Assembly: GCA_016081115.2 (NCBI GenBank)
Contig: JABTTQ020003455.1
Coordinates: 1,550,001 to 1,614,000, forward strand
Origin: Rehmannia glutinosa
Taxonomy: Eukaryota > Streptophyta > Magnoliopsida > Lamiales > Orobanchaceae
Length of the DNA stretch: 64,000 bases
Direction of reading: 5' to 3'
The translations under genes and the position numbers were made by a program. The notes under the pieces were generated by a model. The model did no database searches and was not told the origin of the DNA. It was given only the letters and a program-made list of their open reading frames with translations. This document shows, one piece after another, positions 1 to 10,986 of the stretch; the stretch's first letter is position 1, and each line of letters begins with the position of its first letter.

Positions 1-33
1 TATATATAAAGGTCTAACAGATCTTTGTATTGA

Positions 34-700
34 ATGGAGACACCGATCCCGGATCACAAGGCAAATGAATTATACTTCCGTCGAGTTTCTGGGAGGAGCA
101 CGATTTATGATACAAAATTATCAAGATCGAAGGCTATATGTAGATGGGCTGGTTATCCCGATCTATTTATAATATTCACCTCCAATTCAAAATGGCCACG
201 AGATTGTTCATTTTCTTGAGAAGAGAAATCTTAATGCGAAGACCGTCCAGGACATTATTTGCGGAATATTTAAAGTCAAACTAGATGCTCTTATCAACGA
301 TCTTCGCCATAATCGGATATTCGGGAAAAGTGTATCGAGGTTGTTGAATTTTCTTCATTAGTTTAGCACTTTTTACATTATTTTGATATATTATTTAATT
401 TTTATACATTAATTTATTTGTTTTCATTTAAACTTTTACAGTTATATATACGATAGAATTCCAGAAACGTGGGCTCCCTCATGCTCATATTTTTCTCTTT
501 CGGCCAAAGAAGATAAATATCCAACTATGGATGATATAGATAGAATTATATCGGCGGAGATACGGATGAAGCCGATGATCCGTTCTATGTTGCGACGAGT
601 TAGAGATTTTATGATTCATGGTCCGTGTAGCGAAGCAAGGAAAAATTCTCCATGCATGGTGATGGTCGTTGCATGAAATATTTTCCTAAAATTTTTGGAT
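34..700 (+). pseudogene. Helitron Rep (HUH endonuclease) region, frameshifted
   Basis: Encodes part of the Helitron replication initiator that would nick and join DNA during rolling-circle transposition. Positions 34-219 read a block containing AICRWAGYPDLFI, typical of the Helitron-like N domain. After a gap, 443-500 reads IEFQKRGLPHAHI, where the two histidines of LPHAHI form the HUH metal site. Near 615-690 a conserved segment with IHGPC and KYFPK follows in another frame. Between 342 and 441 lies about 100 nt of AT-rich DNA ending in a pyrimidine-rich tract plus AG. The second Helitron has such a spacer at the same place, so an intron is likely. Several frame changes break the gene. Confidence 0.75.
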
Positions 701-849
701 GCCACGTGTATTGATGAAGAAGGTTATCCACATTATTGGCGTAGGTATAATGAAAGGGTTGTTGAGAAAAATGGTGTTCCTCTTGATAACGGATATGTCG
801 GTCGCCTAATCGCCGTCGTCGATTCTTCTAAAAATCACGTAACGCGTTA

Positions 850-1455
850 ATGTAGAATGGTGTAATCAATCTAGATCAATCAAGTATTTGTTCAAATATG
901 TCAATAAGGGACATGATCGGGTGACAACATCATTCTACCGAGAAGCGGTGGTGATGAAGAATCGAGGGAAAGTTGTAGATGAAATGAGCGTGTATTATGA
1001 TTGCATATATGTTTCATCGTGTGAGGCAAAGACATGGAGATTACTAGGATATAAAATTCAATATAAATATCCTCCCCATTGAATGTCTTAGTTTCCATCT
1101 CGAGAACGATCAAAATGTAATATTTCATGATTGTGAAAGAATAGAATATGTTCTCAAGAGAAGCACTTTGTAAGAGAAAGCATGTTTTTGCCTTGGATGA
1201 AAGCCAATAAAATTTATCCCGAAGCTAGAGAATTGACTATGATGAAGCTCCTACAAAATTCACATGGAAATTACAAATGAAGAAGTGGGAGCCGAGAAAG
1301 TTGGGATATATTATAGGGCGTGTTTTCTATGTTCCTCCAAGTGGGTGACATGTATTATCCGAGATGCCTTATCAATGTTGTGTGTGGTGCTACGTGTCAT
1401 GCCGATTATAGAAAGGAAGTGTGGGATAAATGTTGGGAACTTCTTTTGGATGATA
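850..1455 (+). pseudogene. Helitron Rep, middle part, broken
   Basis: Continues the Helitron transposase between the nuclease and the helicase. The reading at 888-1080 contains FKYVNKGHDRVTTSFY, a conserved Helitron stretch that recurs in the second Helitron near 24500. Downstream, 1140-1450 holds short pieces in other frames (a FYVPPS-like stretch and a block ending near the second spacer). At least three frame changes occur, so no continuous protein is possible from the sequence as given. The low-homology stretch at 1080-1250 is unassigned. Confidence 0.6.
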
Positions 1456-1556
1456 TTTTATATAGACGGTGCATTCTATTTATATTCTTTCTTAACTAAT
1501 TTTGAATATAATAATAATAATTAATTTATTTATTGTGATTTTTACGTTTTTTTCTT

Positions 1557-3085
1557 TTGATAGATCCGGTTCTAAGTGAGAATGAAATTAAGAATCTTGC
1601 CCTATCGAAAATTGAAAAGTTATTGCGTAGCGGGGTGAGTCTATGTGAGTTTTGTACGATGCCATTTCCAAACTTTGACAATGTCAAATTTAGCCAAAAC
1701 AAATTGGTTTCTGACGAGTTACGATACGATCGTAAGGCCTTAGCCGCTTGTGAGCACAAAGATCTTCTTTCAAACCTTATTGATGAGCAACGCTGCGTAT
1801 ATTCTCAAATCATGTGTGCGGTTCAATCGGATAGAGGTCATCTTTTCTTTGTATATGAATATAGAGTCTTTGGTAAAACCTATTTGTGGAGGGCATTATC
1901 TTCGGGGTTGAAATCAAAAGGACAAATAGTACTTAACGTGGCGTCAAGTGGAATAGCGTCTCTCTCTTTCTCGGTGGGAGGACTGCAGATTCTCGATTTG
2001 TTATTCCTCTAAATCCACATGAGGGATCAAGTGTGAAATCAAAGTTGGCGAGTCCACTTGTCGAATTGATTGTGCGTAGTAAACTAATAATATGAGACGA
2101 AGCTCAATGATGCACAAGCATTGCTTTGAGGTTGTGGACACAACTATTAAAGATATTATGGAGACAGTCAAACCAGGAAGTCAAAGATATCCCATTTGGA
2201 GGAAAAACCGTCGTGTTTGGTGGAGATTTCAGACAGATATTGCCGGTCGTACCCAAGGAAAGTTGGCAGGATATATCGCCAATGCCACGATATATAAATT
2301 ATTCGCATTTGTGGAGATGTATTGTGCTTAGGCTAACTAAGAACATGTGGCTTCAAAGACTAGGTGAAAGTGATGATTATGCTGGATTTGGTTAAGTTTT
2401 CGAATGGATTGCAAATATCGGAGATGGAACACTTGGAGAAGAAAAAATGACGATTCCGCACTATTGACATTCTCGAAGAAATTTTGCTCGAATCAAATGG
2501 TGATCCTATTTCGACTATATGATCTCTTTGAACACATCACAAGGTCGACTTATTTGAGTTCGGATATCACTTGCAAATTGGACGCTAATGTTGATTTCTA
2601 ACATGATCCGCTTACACCTGGAATTCTTAAATGGGATAAGATTTCGGGAGTACCTAATCATGAAATTCATTTGAAGGTTGGGACTCATGTTATGCTCTTT
2701 GAGAAATATAGACCATTCAATTGGTTTGTGTAATGGTACACGATTAGTGATTACAAGGCTTGGTAAACATGTGCTTGAATCCAAGATTCTCACTTTGGAG
2801 CCAATGCAGGTCATAAAGTGATTCCGCGAATGACTCTTACCCTTCTGACCTTAGGATTCCCTTCAAGTTCCAGTGAATGCAGTTTCCTTTGATCGTGTCG
2901 TATGCCATGACAATAAACAAAAGCCAAGGACAGTCACTCTCTAATGTTGGGCTATATCTCAAGAATCCGGTTTTCAGTCATGGCCAATTATATGTGGCGA
3001 TTTCTCGAGTTACCAATTGAAAGGGATGAAAATATTAGTTTTGCGGCGACGATCGTCAAACAACAAACAAACAACTAATGTTGTA
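1557..3085 (+). pseudogene. Helitron PIF1-like helicase, frameshifted
   Basis: Superfamily 1 helicase part of the Helitron transposase, expected to unwind the element during replication. An intron-like acceptor (TTGATAG) precedes the coding restart near 1563. Positions 1764-1975 read DEQRCVYSQI and then a Walker A block in which the usual GGTGKT has decayed to VFGKT. Near 2090-2125 comes a DEAQ-type Walker B region, and near 2190-2260 the block FGGDFRQILPVV. Near 2330 reads LTKNMWLQ, and the C-terminal SYAMTINKSQGQSLSNVG and AISRVTN motifs follow at about 2896-3015. Order and spacing match PIF1-like Helitron helicases. Many frame changes and a damaged ATP site show decay. Confidence 0.8.
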
Positions 3086-3214
3086 TACAATGAATTATTT
3101 CAAAATTTGTAATTTTTTTGTGTAACTGTAATATGCTTTCTCAAAGATTTGTAATAGATTATATTTTTGTATTGATATTTCATTTATATAGCAACACCAC
3201 ACCCTAAAAACACT

Positions 3215-3242
3215 CCCGTGCATCGCACGGGTAAAATACTAG
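3215..3242 (+). other. Helitron 1 3' terminus: hairpin plus CTAG
   Basis: A perfect 7-bp stem, CCCGTGC and GCACGGG, with loop ATC occupies 3215-3231. It is followed by 11 nt ending in CTAG at 3239-3242. A short GC-rich hairpin roughly ten bases before CTRR is the classical Helitron transposition stop. The second Helitron ends with almost the same bases at 27045-27070. Confidence 0.85.
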
Positions 3243-3332
3243 CATATATAACAGGAAAATAGTTTCTATTTTTGTTTTCCGCCTAAATGCTATTGCTAAA
3301 AAATTTCGGGACTTTTTTGTGGCCGATTTGGT

Positions 3333-3513
3333 GCTGATTTCCGGTTTGTGTGAATAATGTTTATAAAATAGAAAGTTTGATCTCATTAAAATTTTCTCGA
3401 TCTATTTTTTCACCGATTCAATGCGCCGATTTCCGGTTTGCATGTTGAATGCTTATAAAACAAGAAAGCTTGATCTCATTAAAATTTTGTGACCTGTTTT
3501 TCATTGATTTAAT
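3333..3513 (+). repeat. Tandem repeat, 91-bp unit, two copies
   Basis: Two adjacent units (3333-3422 and 3424-3513) share GATTTCCGGTTTG, TTATAAAA and TTTGATCTCATTAAAATTTT-like segments with scattered changes. They lie just downstream of the Helitron 1 terminus. No coding content is seen. Confidence 0.7.
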
Positions 3514-3546
3514 TAATGCAGATTCTGGATTTACATAGAAATAGGT

Positions 3547-3833
3547 CCAAAATTGTACAGAACGAATATTAACAATACCATAAATAATTTGGTTGGTGTT
3601 TTGTGTTGTATATCAACCAGATTCGGAATATTAAATAAATACCATAAAAAATTGATTGCTCTTTTGTGTTGTATTACAACCGGAATAAAAAATTGTACAA
3701 ATCGAATATTAAATAAATGCCATAAAAAATTGATTGCTCTTTTGTGTTGTATTACAATGGAATAAAAATTGTACAGATCGAATATAACATAACTACTATA
3801 AATAAGTTGATTGTTTCATAATTGTACAAACCG
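3547..3833 (+). repeat. Tandem repeat, about 75-80 bp unit, about four copies
   Basis: Repeated units carry AATTGTACA, CGAATATTAA, CCATAAA, TTGATTGCT and TTTTGTGTTGTAT in the same order, with copies starting near 3547, 3628 (partial), 3685 and 3761. Small open frames here are by-products of the repeat. Confidence 0.75.
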
Positions 3834-3848
3834 ATTTGTGAAATTCGA

Positions 3849-4126
3849 ATAATCAAATATTTCATGCAAAAAGAATTAAAATCAAAACAAAATTAACATT
3901 ACTAAATATTCATTGCAAAGTTAAAAAGTTAACCAAGAATTATATTGTGATACCATTTGAAATGCTCGAAAATTATATACGATTGATTTCAAATTAATAA
4001 TCAATATTTCGTGCAAAAGGAATTAAAATCTAAACAAAATTGTCGATACTAAATATCCATTGCAAAGTTAAAAAATTAACTGTAATTGTATTGCTAATAC
4101 CATTTAAAGTGCTCGAAAAGCTATAT
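3849..4126 (+). repeat. Tandem repeat, about 147-bp period, two copies
   Basis: Copy one (3849-3975) and copy two (3996-4126) share AATAATCAA, GCAAAA, GAATTAAAATC, CATTGCAAAGTTAAAAA and ATACCATTT in order. The short linker between them is AT-rich. Repeats of this kind are common beside Helitron ends and in AT-rich promoters. Confidence 0.75.
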
Positions 4127-4250
4127 TGCCTTTTTAAAAAGATTTTTCAATTTTTAATTTTCCAATTCTCGAATATCCTATTTTTATTTATTTGGATTTT
4201 ACAATATTTTGAAATCTTAATAGTCCGGATGAGAAAGGAAATTGGCCGCC

Positions 4251-4260
4251 TATAAATATT
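4251..4260 (+). promoter_or_regulatory. TATA box before the RPA-like exon
   Basis: TATAAATATT lies 101 bp upstream of the ATG at 4361, behind a GC-richer step (GGCCGCC). The spacing suits a plant RNA polymerase II core promoter with a short leader. Confidence 0.5.
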
Positions 4261-4360
4261 AGAATCCCGTCGTTAATTTTACGTATTCAAAAGATCGCAA
4301 AAGTAATAGGAATAATATATTTTCTACTACACATCCATTCATTATTTTCGGGAAAAAACC

Positions 4361-4498
4361 ATGGCCCCTGTGTTCAGTTTAATCCGTGAATTGAACAATA
4401 CCAAAACACTTTGGGCAATAAAATTAAGTCTCGTGCGGAAGACGAGAAACCAAAGATACGACAACAACATAATATTAAACACTTTAGTTTTTTATTGA
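4361..4498 (+). pseudogene. RPA1/DUF223-like N-terminal fragment (Helitron-associated)
   Basis: The ATG at 4361 opens a 45-codon frame starting MAPVFSLIRELNNTKTLWAI. It resembles the start of RPA70-like DUF223 proteins, single-strand DNA-binding OB-fold proteins that many plant Helitrons carry. The pattern LIREL-N-TK--W-IK-----R is the family signature seen here. Similarity fades after about residue 28, where the frame becomes AT-rich and stops. A Sirevirus inserted at 4649 may have separated it from later exons. A weak relative of the NKWKIE type occurs near 18230 on the far side of that insertion. Identification rests on a short stretch, so confidence is moderate. Confidence 0.45.
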
Positions 4499-4643
4499 AT
4501 ATTGTTTTAACTAACAGATTCCACTACAATCATGTTGTAGGGTCAAGTGGTTTTATTTTGATGCATCTTTAAAATAATGAAACAAAAACAGATCTATAAG
4601 TAGTCAATTAAAAAACGAACACTTAATAAAAATTTCACAATTA

Positions 4644-4648
4644 TAACC
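4644..4648. repeat. Target-site duplication TAACC, left
   Basis: TAACC directly precedes the left LTR and recurs at 17569-17573 directly after the right LTR. A 5-bp duplication is what Ty1/copia integrase makes. Confidence 0.85.
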
Positions 4649-6190
4649 TGTAGGTCCCAAGGGGTGTAAGTGTAAGGTTTAGAAGAGGGGGTTTGAATAA
4701 ACCTTACCAAATTTTCGATTTAGTCTTTTTAAATCTCAGAGTTCTACACAATTGTGTCCTTGATGGACAATCGAATTAGTCACTCAAGTAGAGTTAATCT
4801 CTTAATGACTTCAATTTGAACATTAATGGAGTAACTTAGCTGTTGGCTATAGTTTGACTCAATTGTGGTTTTGTTTTTTTGGAAGACTTAACACCCTTAT
4901 GTTTGATTAAGCAAGATTTTAGAGCTTGATTTAGTACTTATAATTTTATCAAATGGATAGTAAATTTATCACAGATATAAGCGAGTTAAAAGTGCGGGAA
5001 TTTAAATCTTTGAAATGTAAATGACACAATATAGTTTTTATAGAGGTTCGAAGATGGGGTAATTCTTCTACTCCTCTCTTCTCCAACTCGGAGGAATCCA
5101 CTAAGTAATGATCGGTTTACAAAGTGGTGCCGGTCCGGATACAAGTCTTGATCAACAAGCCCGACTTGATCCTTAGGGACTCGGTCGAGACGCGCTTGAT
5201 CACTCGGTGGCTTCTCGACGACTCGAACCTTCTTCACAGGCTTGTTATTTGCGCTTTGTTACTCTGACTCACTTGCTCAAGCTATTTGGATTTGATCACG
5301 AAGCCCTCCAAAAGCTTAAGACTTGGTTCAACCTTGAACCTTTCTACAATCCTTCCGGAATGTAGACCCCTTGTTTTCGATATTTTCCTCTTCAACCGAT
5401 TGAAGTTCTCTTTCCTTCACGGGTAAGTGTTGGATTGATGTACTTGAAATGTGAAGCTTGAGGATTGAGATTGTTTGATTTTTTCTAATGTACTTGTTTA
5501 TCTCACGTGTGTGTCATCTCTCTTTTTTTTTCAAACAAACTCCTCGGCCTTTTATAGTGAACTTTCAAAAATTTGCCCGTTGAAGAGATAGGCTTATTTT
5601 TGAAAGTCACTTTGCGTCGTTGGCTTGCGATCCTTGGAATTGCCATTTCCTCGTATGAATTGTTCCTTCACCTTTTGAGTTCGACACGGTGTAGTGCTTC
5701 CCATTGGTTCATTCCTTTTGCACGCTTCAGGACGAGCACTCCAAGAAAGGTGGTATGGAGATATTACTTGTTTAAGTAAATCTCTTGATTTTGCGTGCAA
5801 TGGTTCTTTTACGATTATCTCGACTTGACCGCATTCCCTTGCTTTCCCCAGCGACTTAGAGTCGCCTTCCAATCATTGGATGACTCTTTGTCACTTCAAC
5901 TTGAGAGTTGGCTTTTCTTGAGTTGACTTGATCGATGCTTCACTGTTGCATCTCACCGCTTTTCTTGATCGAGTTCTGTGCTTCTTCTTTGCCATACTCA
6001 AAATTGTCTCTCCAGAGTTTTCCTTCAAGTCTTGATTGTCTTCTTGCATGTTAGGGCGCGTAGTGACTTAACTTCGGCTTGCAGCACTCTAATTGTTACA
6101 ATACATTTTATAACAAGAATTGGGGTGCCAACTTTCTATTCTAAGTTTTACATGGCATTCATAAAAAGCTAAACAATAAAATTCCTAACA
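4649..6190 (-). repeat. Sirevirus 3' LTR (left copy)
   Basis: This 1542-bp repeat matches 16030-17568. It starts TGTAGGTCCC and ends TTCCTAACA on the plus strand, giving TG and CA termini. Differences from the other LTR are clustered in short patches between long identical stretches. Confidence 0.9.
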
Positions 6191-6205
6191 ATTTCCCCCT
6201 TTTTG
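6191..6205 (-). promoter_or_regulatory. Polypurine tract of the Sirevirus
   Basis: On the minus strand AAAAAGGGGGAAATTG abuts the 3' LTR. It primes plus-strand DNA synthesis in LTR elements, and this G-rich form preceded by a CATCATC motif is typical of Sireviruses. Confidence 0.8.
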
Positions 6206-6215
6206 ATGATGCCAA

Positions 6216-9200
6216 AACTTAAATCATTCAAAGATGCAAACAAAGAATGATACATACAGATAGTGTATTGACATAGAATGTATGCGCAGAATCAATTCTT
6301 TTTATTGATCATATCATTCTTGTTCCTCAACACAATGTTTACAAGGTGTATCGAGCACATAATTGTCCATACCGAAAATAAAGAATTTATAACTTTATTA
6401 CGGAAGACTTACATTGTATGTATTTACATAATAAAATACGAAGGGGTGGATGACAAAGAACACTTCATCTTCTCATTTGTCTCCTTCTTTCATCTTGATC
6501 GGCATCTTCTTCTCTTCTTTCTCTTCTTCTCGTCATCACCGCTTCTTTTTCTTCTCATATGCCTTCCTCGGCGGCTTCATCTCTTCTTAATCTTTCTGTC
6601 TCTCCTCCCATAGCTGAGTTTGTCTCTTGTTTTCTTCTTCTATTCTTTTTGCATACTCGGCGTTAGTTTTCGCCACTTTCAAATTTGCCACTTGGTCAAG
6701 CCGGCCCAAGAGATCCCTCCTTTCTTCCCCGGATCTACGTATTCAATATTCTTGGGGAGGAGGCCCAGGTGAAGCTTCTTCCTCCACTCATCGCTTCTTC
6801 CTCTACCTCCGGGCGATATCTTGTCTTGGGGTCTTCTTCTTTCCGGTGAGTGACCCGGAGTGACCAGCAGAGGATCGGGCTTAGGTTGTCTGCCGCTGTC
6901 GGCCTTCTTCACATAATGTGAGACCCTTTTCCCAGAGGATCCCAAGCTTGAGCCATAGACATATTTGTAAAGTATCCCTCGGACTCGGCGTTTTAAATTC
7001 GTCGACCGATCGTGGCTCGTCCCGACATCCGAGATGGCATAGGTGTCTCTGTCTACTAGAATGCCTCCGTGTTCTTTCAAGATGTTCATCACCCTGGCAT
7101 CCATTCTTCCTTCCACTTCCTTCATCCCTGCTTCAATTGATTTTTCTCTTTCACCATAGATAGATAGCAGTGTTGGAGTGGCGGAGTCACCGGGAGTTTG
7201 CCGCTTATAATGTCACCGTTTGTGTGGGGCCTTGTTGGGGGTTTGTGCAATCATCAATGTCACATCCGTTGATCCTTCCCCTCAACATGCTTTCCTTTCT
7301 TCTCGTTTCAAGACTTCCTCTAAATTTGATTTTCCCGACTCACCGCTTCCTTTCTTTTCGGATTTTCAGATTTTTGCTTTAAGGTATTCCTCTTCCCCTT
7401 GTTGGCATCATCAAAGGATAGAGGAACCCGTGGAACATCTTTGGCAAGCATGAAGTCGAAGTCTTCGATGGTTGTGTTCTGCTTCAAGTCTGCTGCGTTG
7501 TATGCGGCCGAATTGACCGAGTAGCGTTGGATTCTCACTGAAATCGCTTCATCTCGGCCATGAGAAGGCTGAATTTTTTCTTGTCATGTGTTCTTCCAAA
7601 CGTGTAGATCATGTGTATGTTGCTCGCAGCAGCCTTTGATCTCGGCAGTGTGAGCTTCATGCATATGCTTAATGTGTTCTCTCGGCTTTGTCTTTGCATC
7701 GGTATTTTCGGCTCTCTCCACACCGGTGACTTGTTGAATAATTGTCCAAGTATCTCAATTGTTCCACACGCATTGTTTCTTCTTTGTTGCCACCATTCCC
7801 TTATCCGAACTATTATGCCTCTTAAATCACTGTAAGGGTGGCATCTCTGTTGTCCAATCGCATGTCCAAAGAGGCTCGATGCCTCTCCATCCTTTCAATC
7901 TCAGCAAAGAGTGCCTTGAACACCTCTCGAGCTTCTTGATTCTTCATTGCGGTGATGGCCATACAAAGAAGTCATAATTGGCGGAACAATGGTGTCGATG
8001 GGAGAACATGAGCTGGTTTGTAATAAGCGTGCTTGTTTGTTTTTTCGATTCTTCGTGGAGTTCTAGTATCTCCGGTGAGAAAGGGAAAGATTCTACAAAA
8101 GAATCATCACCGCCAACCGGGATCTGTTCGATGATGAGCGGTGACGCGTGAAGTTCTTTTGGGAATCGATCCTGCTGCAGCTTGAGGAGCTTGAGCAAAG
8201 TGGTCTCTTGTTGTGGGTTACGTTGTGGGTGGACCCGGCCTGACTTGAGCCTGTTGTCTTAACAGATTCGTTGGTCTCATTTGATTTCTCCATTTCGATT
8301 GACCGGTCCTCGGCCTTATCGAGCGTCATCGGACGATGATGAGATTTCCATAGGTGGCTCATCATCAAAATTAAAGGTTTGACGAGTAGTCTTGGGATCG
8401 ACTTGCTCGTTCTTGGAACATTCGCAAGTGAGTCTTTTGTTTTTGTCATGGGGATGACTCGCTTCTTTCTTCGCCTTCCGATCCCGGAAAAGTGACATTA
8501 GGGTTGTCCTGGGAATCATGAAGTGCGATCTCCTTCTCGGATGGGTCGATGATACCGGGAGGGATGTTCTCTCTTCACCGCTTTACCAGGAAGTCTCAAC
8601 CTCCGGTGGGCCTTCATTTCCTCAAAGATTCTCCATCACTTTGCGAGGTCTTGGTCCTCCTTTCGACAAAGATGTCGGTGTCTTAGGGTCTTCTGGTGGC
8701 ATCCATTGGAGTCCCAACCCCATGGATTGCACTTTCATCGCCGCCAGTGTTAACTCCCGGTACATTCTTCCTTCAGTGCCTCGACCGCATCGCAGCCGGC
8801 GTCATTAGCCTTCGGAAGCGATTTGTCACCTCGGTGAGGCAGTCTCAACTATGCGAGCCGTTGATGGCAACTTGTTGTTCTTCTTGTGTTTGAGTTTTCT
8901 CTACTTCGCCTCCTACATTCTTTGTGGAGTCATCTGCAGCATCCTCCGACCTTGCTTGCGGTGGGAGGAGTTTCCCACTCGGTGGCGCACCAGTGAGTGA
9001 CTTGGAATGGGGTCACTCGTCTCAAGCTCCCTGTTTCGATTGATGGTTCGGCCGTTGGGGCGGTGGTAGCACACCTTCAATAGGGGTTGGCTCTTTGGGG
9101 TCCCCACTATCCAGTTTTCATCGCCGGCTCCCTTATTGCTTCTTCCGAGTGAGTGGGGAAGTGGTAGCAAGCAACAACGGTGGCTATTTTTGAACCACTC

Positions 9201-10986
9201 CCATTGGATCGATTTCGGTGTGTTCGGAGGACTCTCTGGTCCCTCCATTAGTCTTTGCTCGTGAAGGATTCTTGATTCATGCAATGCTTGCTTTGCATTT
9301 GCAATTCTTCTCCGCGGGCGTGACATTCTGCAGTTCCTCGTCACCGTCGGAGAAGACATCAAGGAGAGGATGTGTATGTTACGTGGTGCCGAGGAGATAG
9401 AGGCGGATGCTTGCCTTCTCACGTGCTTCGGCTTCTTGACTCGTTTTCTCTCTCCTTGTCCTTGTAGATCGAGAATGTCGATGCGATTGTCTTCATCCGT
9501 CAGAGGAGCACGTGGTTAATCAAGGAAATTTAGCAGATTCCTCCTCTTCTTCTATGAACTCGAGGCCATTGAACTGTTCCTTGACTTGCTCAACTTCCAT
9601 TTCTCCACTCACGCATGACGATTTTGGATGTCCGGGTAAGGTGGAGATTGGATCATTACATCACTATCCGCTCGGTAGGTTCTTCTTGTGCTTCAATTTG
9701 TGTGAGCTACGGTGTGTCTTCGGAGTTGCCTCTGTGATCGCCTTCAGACTTGGGTCATTTCATCAACTACATCCTGGACACTCTACTTCTTGGTAGTCTC
9801 GGTATTTATTTGTGCTAGCTGAGTAATCGACTCGGTGGTTTCTCCTGTTCGGACCGCTTTACAAGTCTTCGTCGTCTCTTAGTTTGTACCAGAGGGATTT
9901 ACGGTTCGAGAGACGGTGTCCTCTCGAGTCTTGGCGGTGGGGCGGTGCGGGTGTTTGTTTCGAGGAGCAGCCGTCATGGCTTCTCGGTTCTCCTCTTTTT
10001 GACGATCGGAGAAGGTATTTGTGAGTCCTTCTCGACGGCTGCTGCAGGGGCGTGGATACGGCCGCAGGCAGTGACTCTGCTGCAGGGGGGTGACTCTGGG
10101 GCGGGAGCATGTTTGGTTTTTTTTGCTGCAGGTGCGGTCTTTTCTTAGCAGTGCGGGCGACTTTCTTTTCGGTTTGCCGAGAGGAAGCGTTTGTATCTTT
10201 GGGTGGTGATTCCCCTCATCGTGTCGACTCTCTTGGCGTAAGCTCGCTTCCGAGCGCCGAGAGAGGTTAGCTCGAACATCCTCTTGTTAACATGGAATGC
10301 TTTCCCATGTCAAGAGGGACTCCTTTCACCTCCAATAGCCGGCCAATCACTAGGCCATATCCAAGGGATCCTCCAAATGACCCATCTTCTTTGAAGGACT
10401 TGTTCCCACGTCGACAGAGATGCTTTGTAGATAAACTCGGCCAGTTTATCTTCTTTTCTTCGATGATTGCAGCCATCACAATTAGTTTTGCCTTTGTGGT
10501 TGGTCAAAGCCGCCAAATTTGATGTCGATATATTTGGCAACTATGTCCAACAATTTGTGATAATCCTCCTTGGCCAGTCTCTTGTTTTTTGTGTATATTA
10601 TTTTGTCGCAACGTCGGACTTGGCTATCTCTTTCCATCGTCACCCAAGTTTACATCAGCCTCTTTAATCTCGGATGCTCTTCCTGCTGGTAGTGAGCAAT
10701 ATTCAGCCAAATCCTTGGCAGTGATAGTCAGCTGCTTTCCGTGTACAGATGACTTGATTCCTTCATCGTGAATCTCAGCATTCACGTAGAATTGTGCGAC
10801 TTCCTCCACGTAGGTCATCGGATATTCTAGTGTTAGAAACGGTTTTAGCCCGGACGTTTCCAACTTCTCAGCGATTTTCTTTACCAGGGTGTCGTCGGAC
10901 CCCTGCTTCACCATTCCGTCGAAATCCACGGTCGAACCGGTGTGGATTTGTTTTCCCAACTTGGTAAAGTCATAAGTTGGTGCCAT
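6216..10986 (-). pseudogene. Sirevirus post-pol (env-like or accessory) region, broken
   Basis: About 4.8 kb of minus-strand coding-like DNA between pol and the 3' LTR. It opens with an ATG at 10986 and a clean 120-residue reading (10624-10986) beginning MAPTYDFTKLGKQI. Its features, such as FYVNAEI and a TITAKDLAEY-like stretch, recall the domain called putative plant transposon protein, which is often found after pol in dicot Sireviruses. Further pieces at 10310-10540, 9859-10110, 8913-9422, 8093-8519 and 6679-7125 are rich in charged, Ser and Pro residues and lie in shifting frames. No clear signal peptide or membrane anchor is visible, so env-like describes position only. Function is unknown. 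The base composition is more GC-rich than the surrounding DNA. Confidence 0.55.

Larger units (their letters stand above)
1..3242 (+). mobile_element. Helitron 1, decayed 3' part (Rep/helicase type)
   Basis: Rolling-circle DNA transposon of the plant Helitron class, cut at its 5' side by the window edge. The plus strand carries, in order, a Helitron-like N-terminal block, the HUH nuclease motif, a PIF1-like helicase and a 3' hairpin followed by CTAG. All blocks are spread over several frames, so no intact transposase remains. A second copy of the same family lies at about 21960-27070. The base following CTAG is C, not the usual T, so the 3' flank is either mutated or rearranged. Class assignment is secure; activity is excluded unless the frameshifts are sequence errors. 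Confidence 0.85.

Noticed and set aside
6278..6613. Plus-strand 111-codon hydrophobic frame
   Set aside because: It lies antisense to the Sirevirus post-pol region, is rich in Phe/Leu/Ser from pyrimidine runs, and has no recognisable domain.
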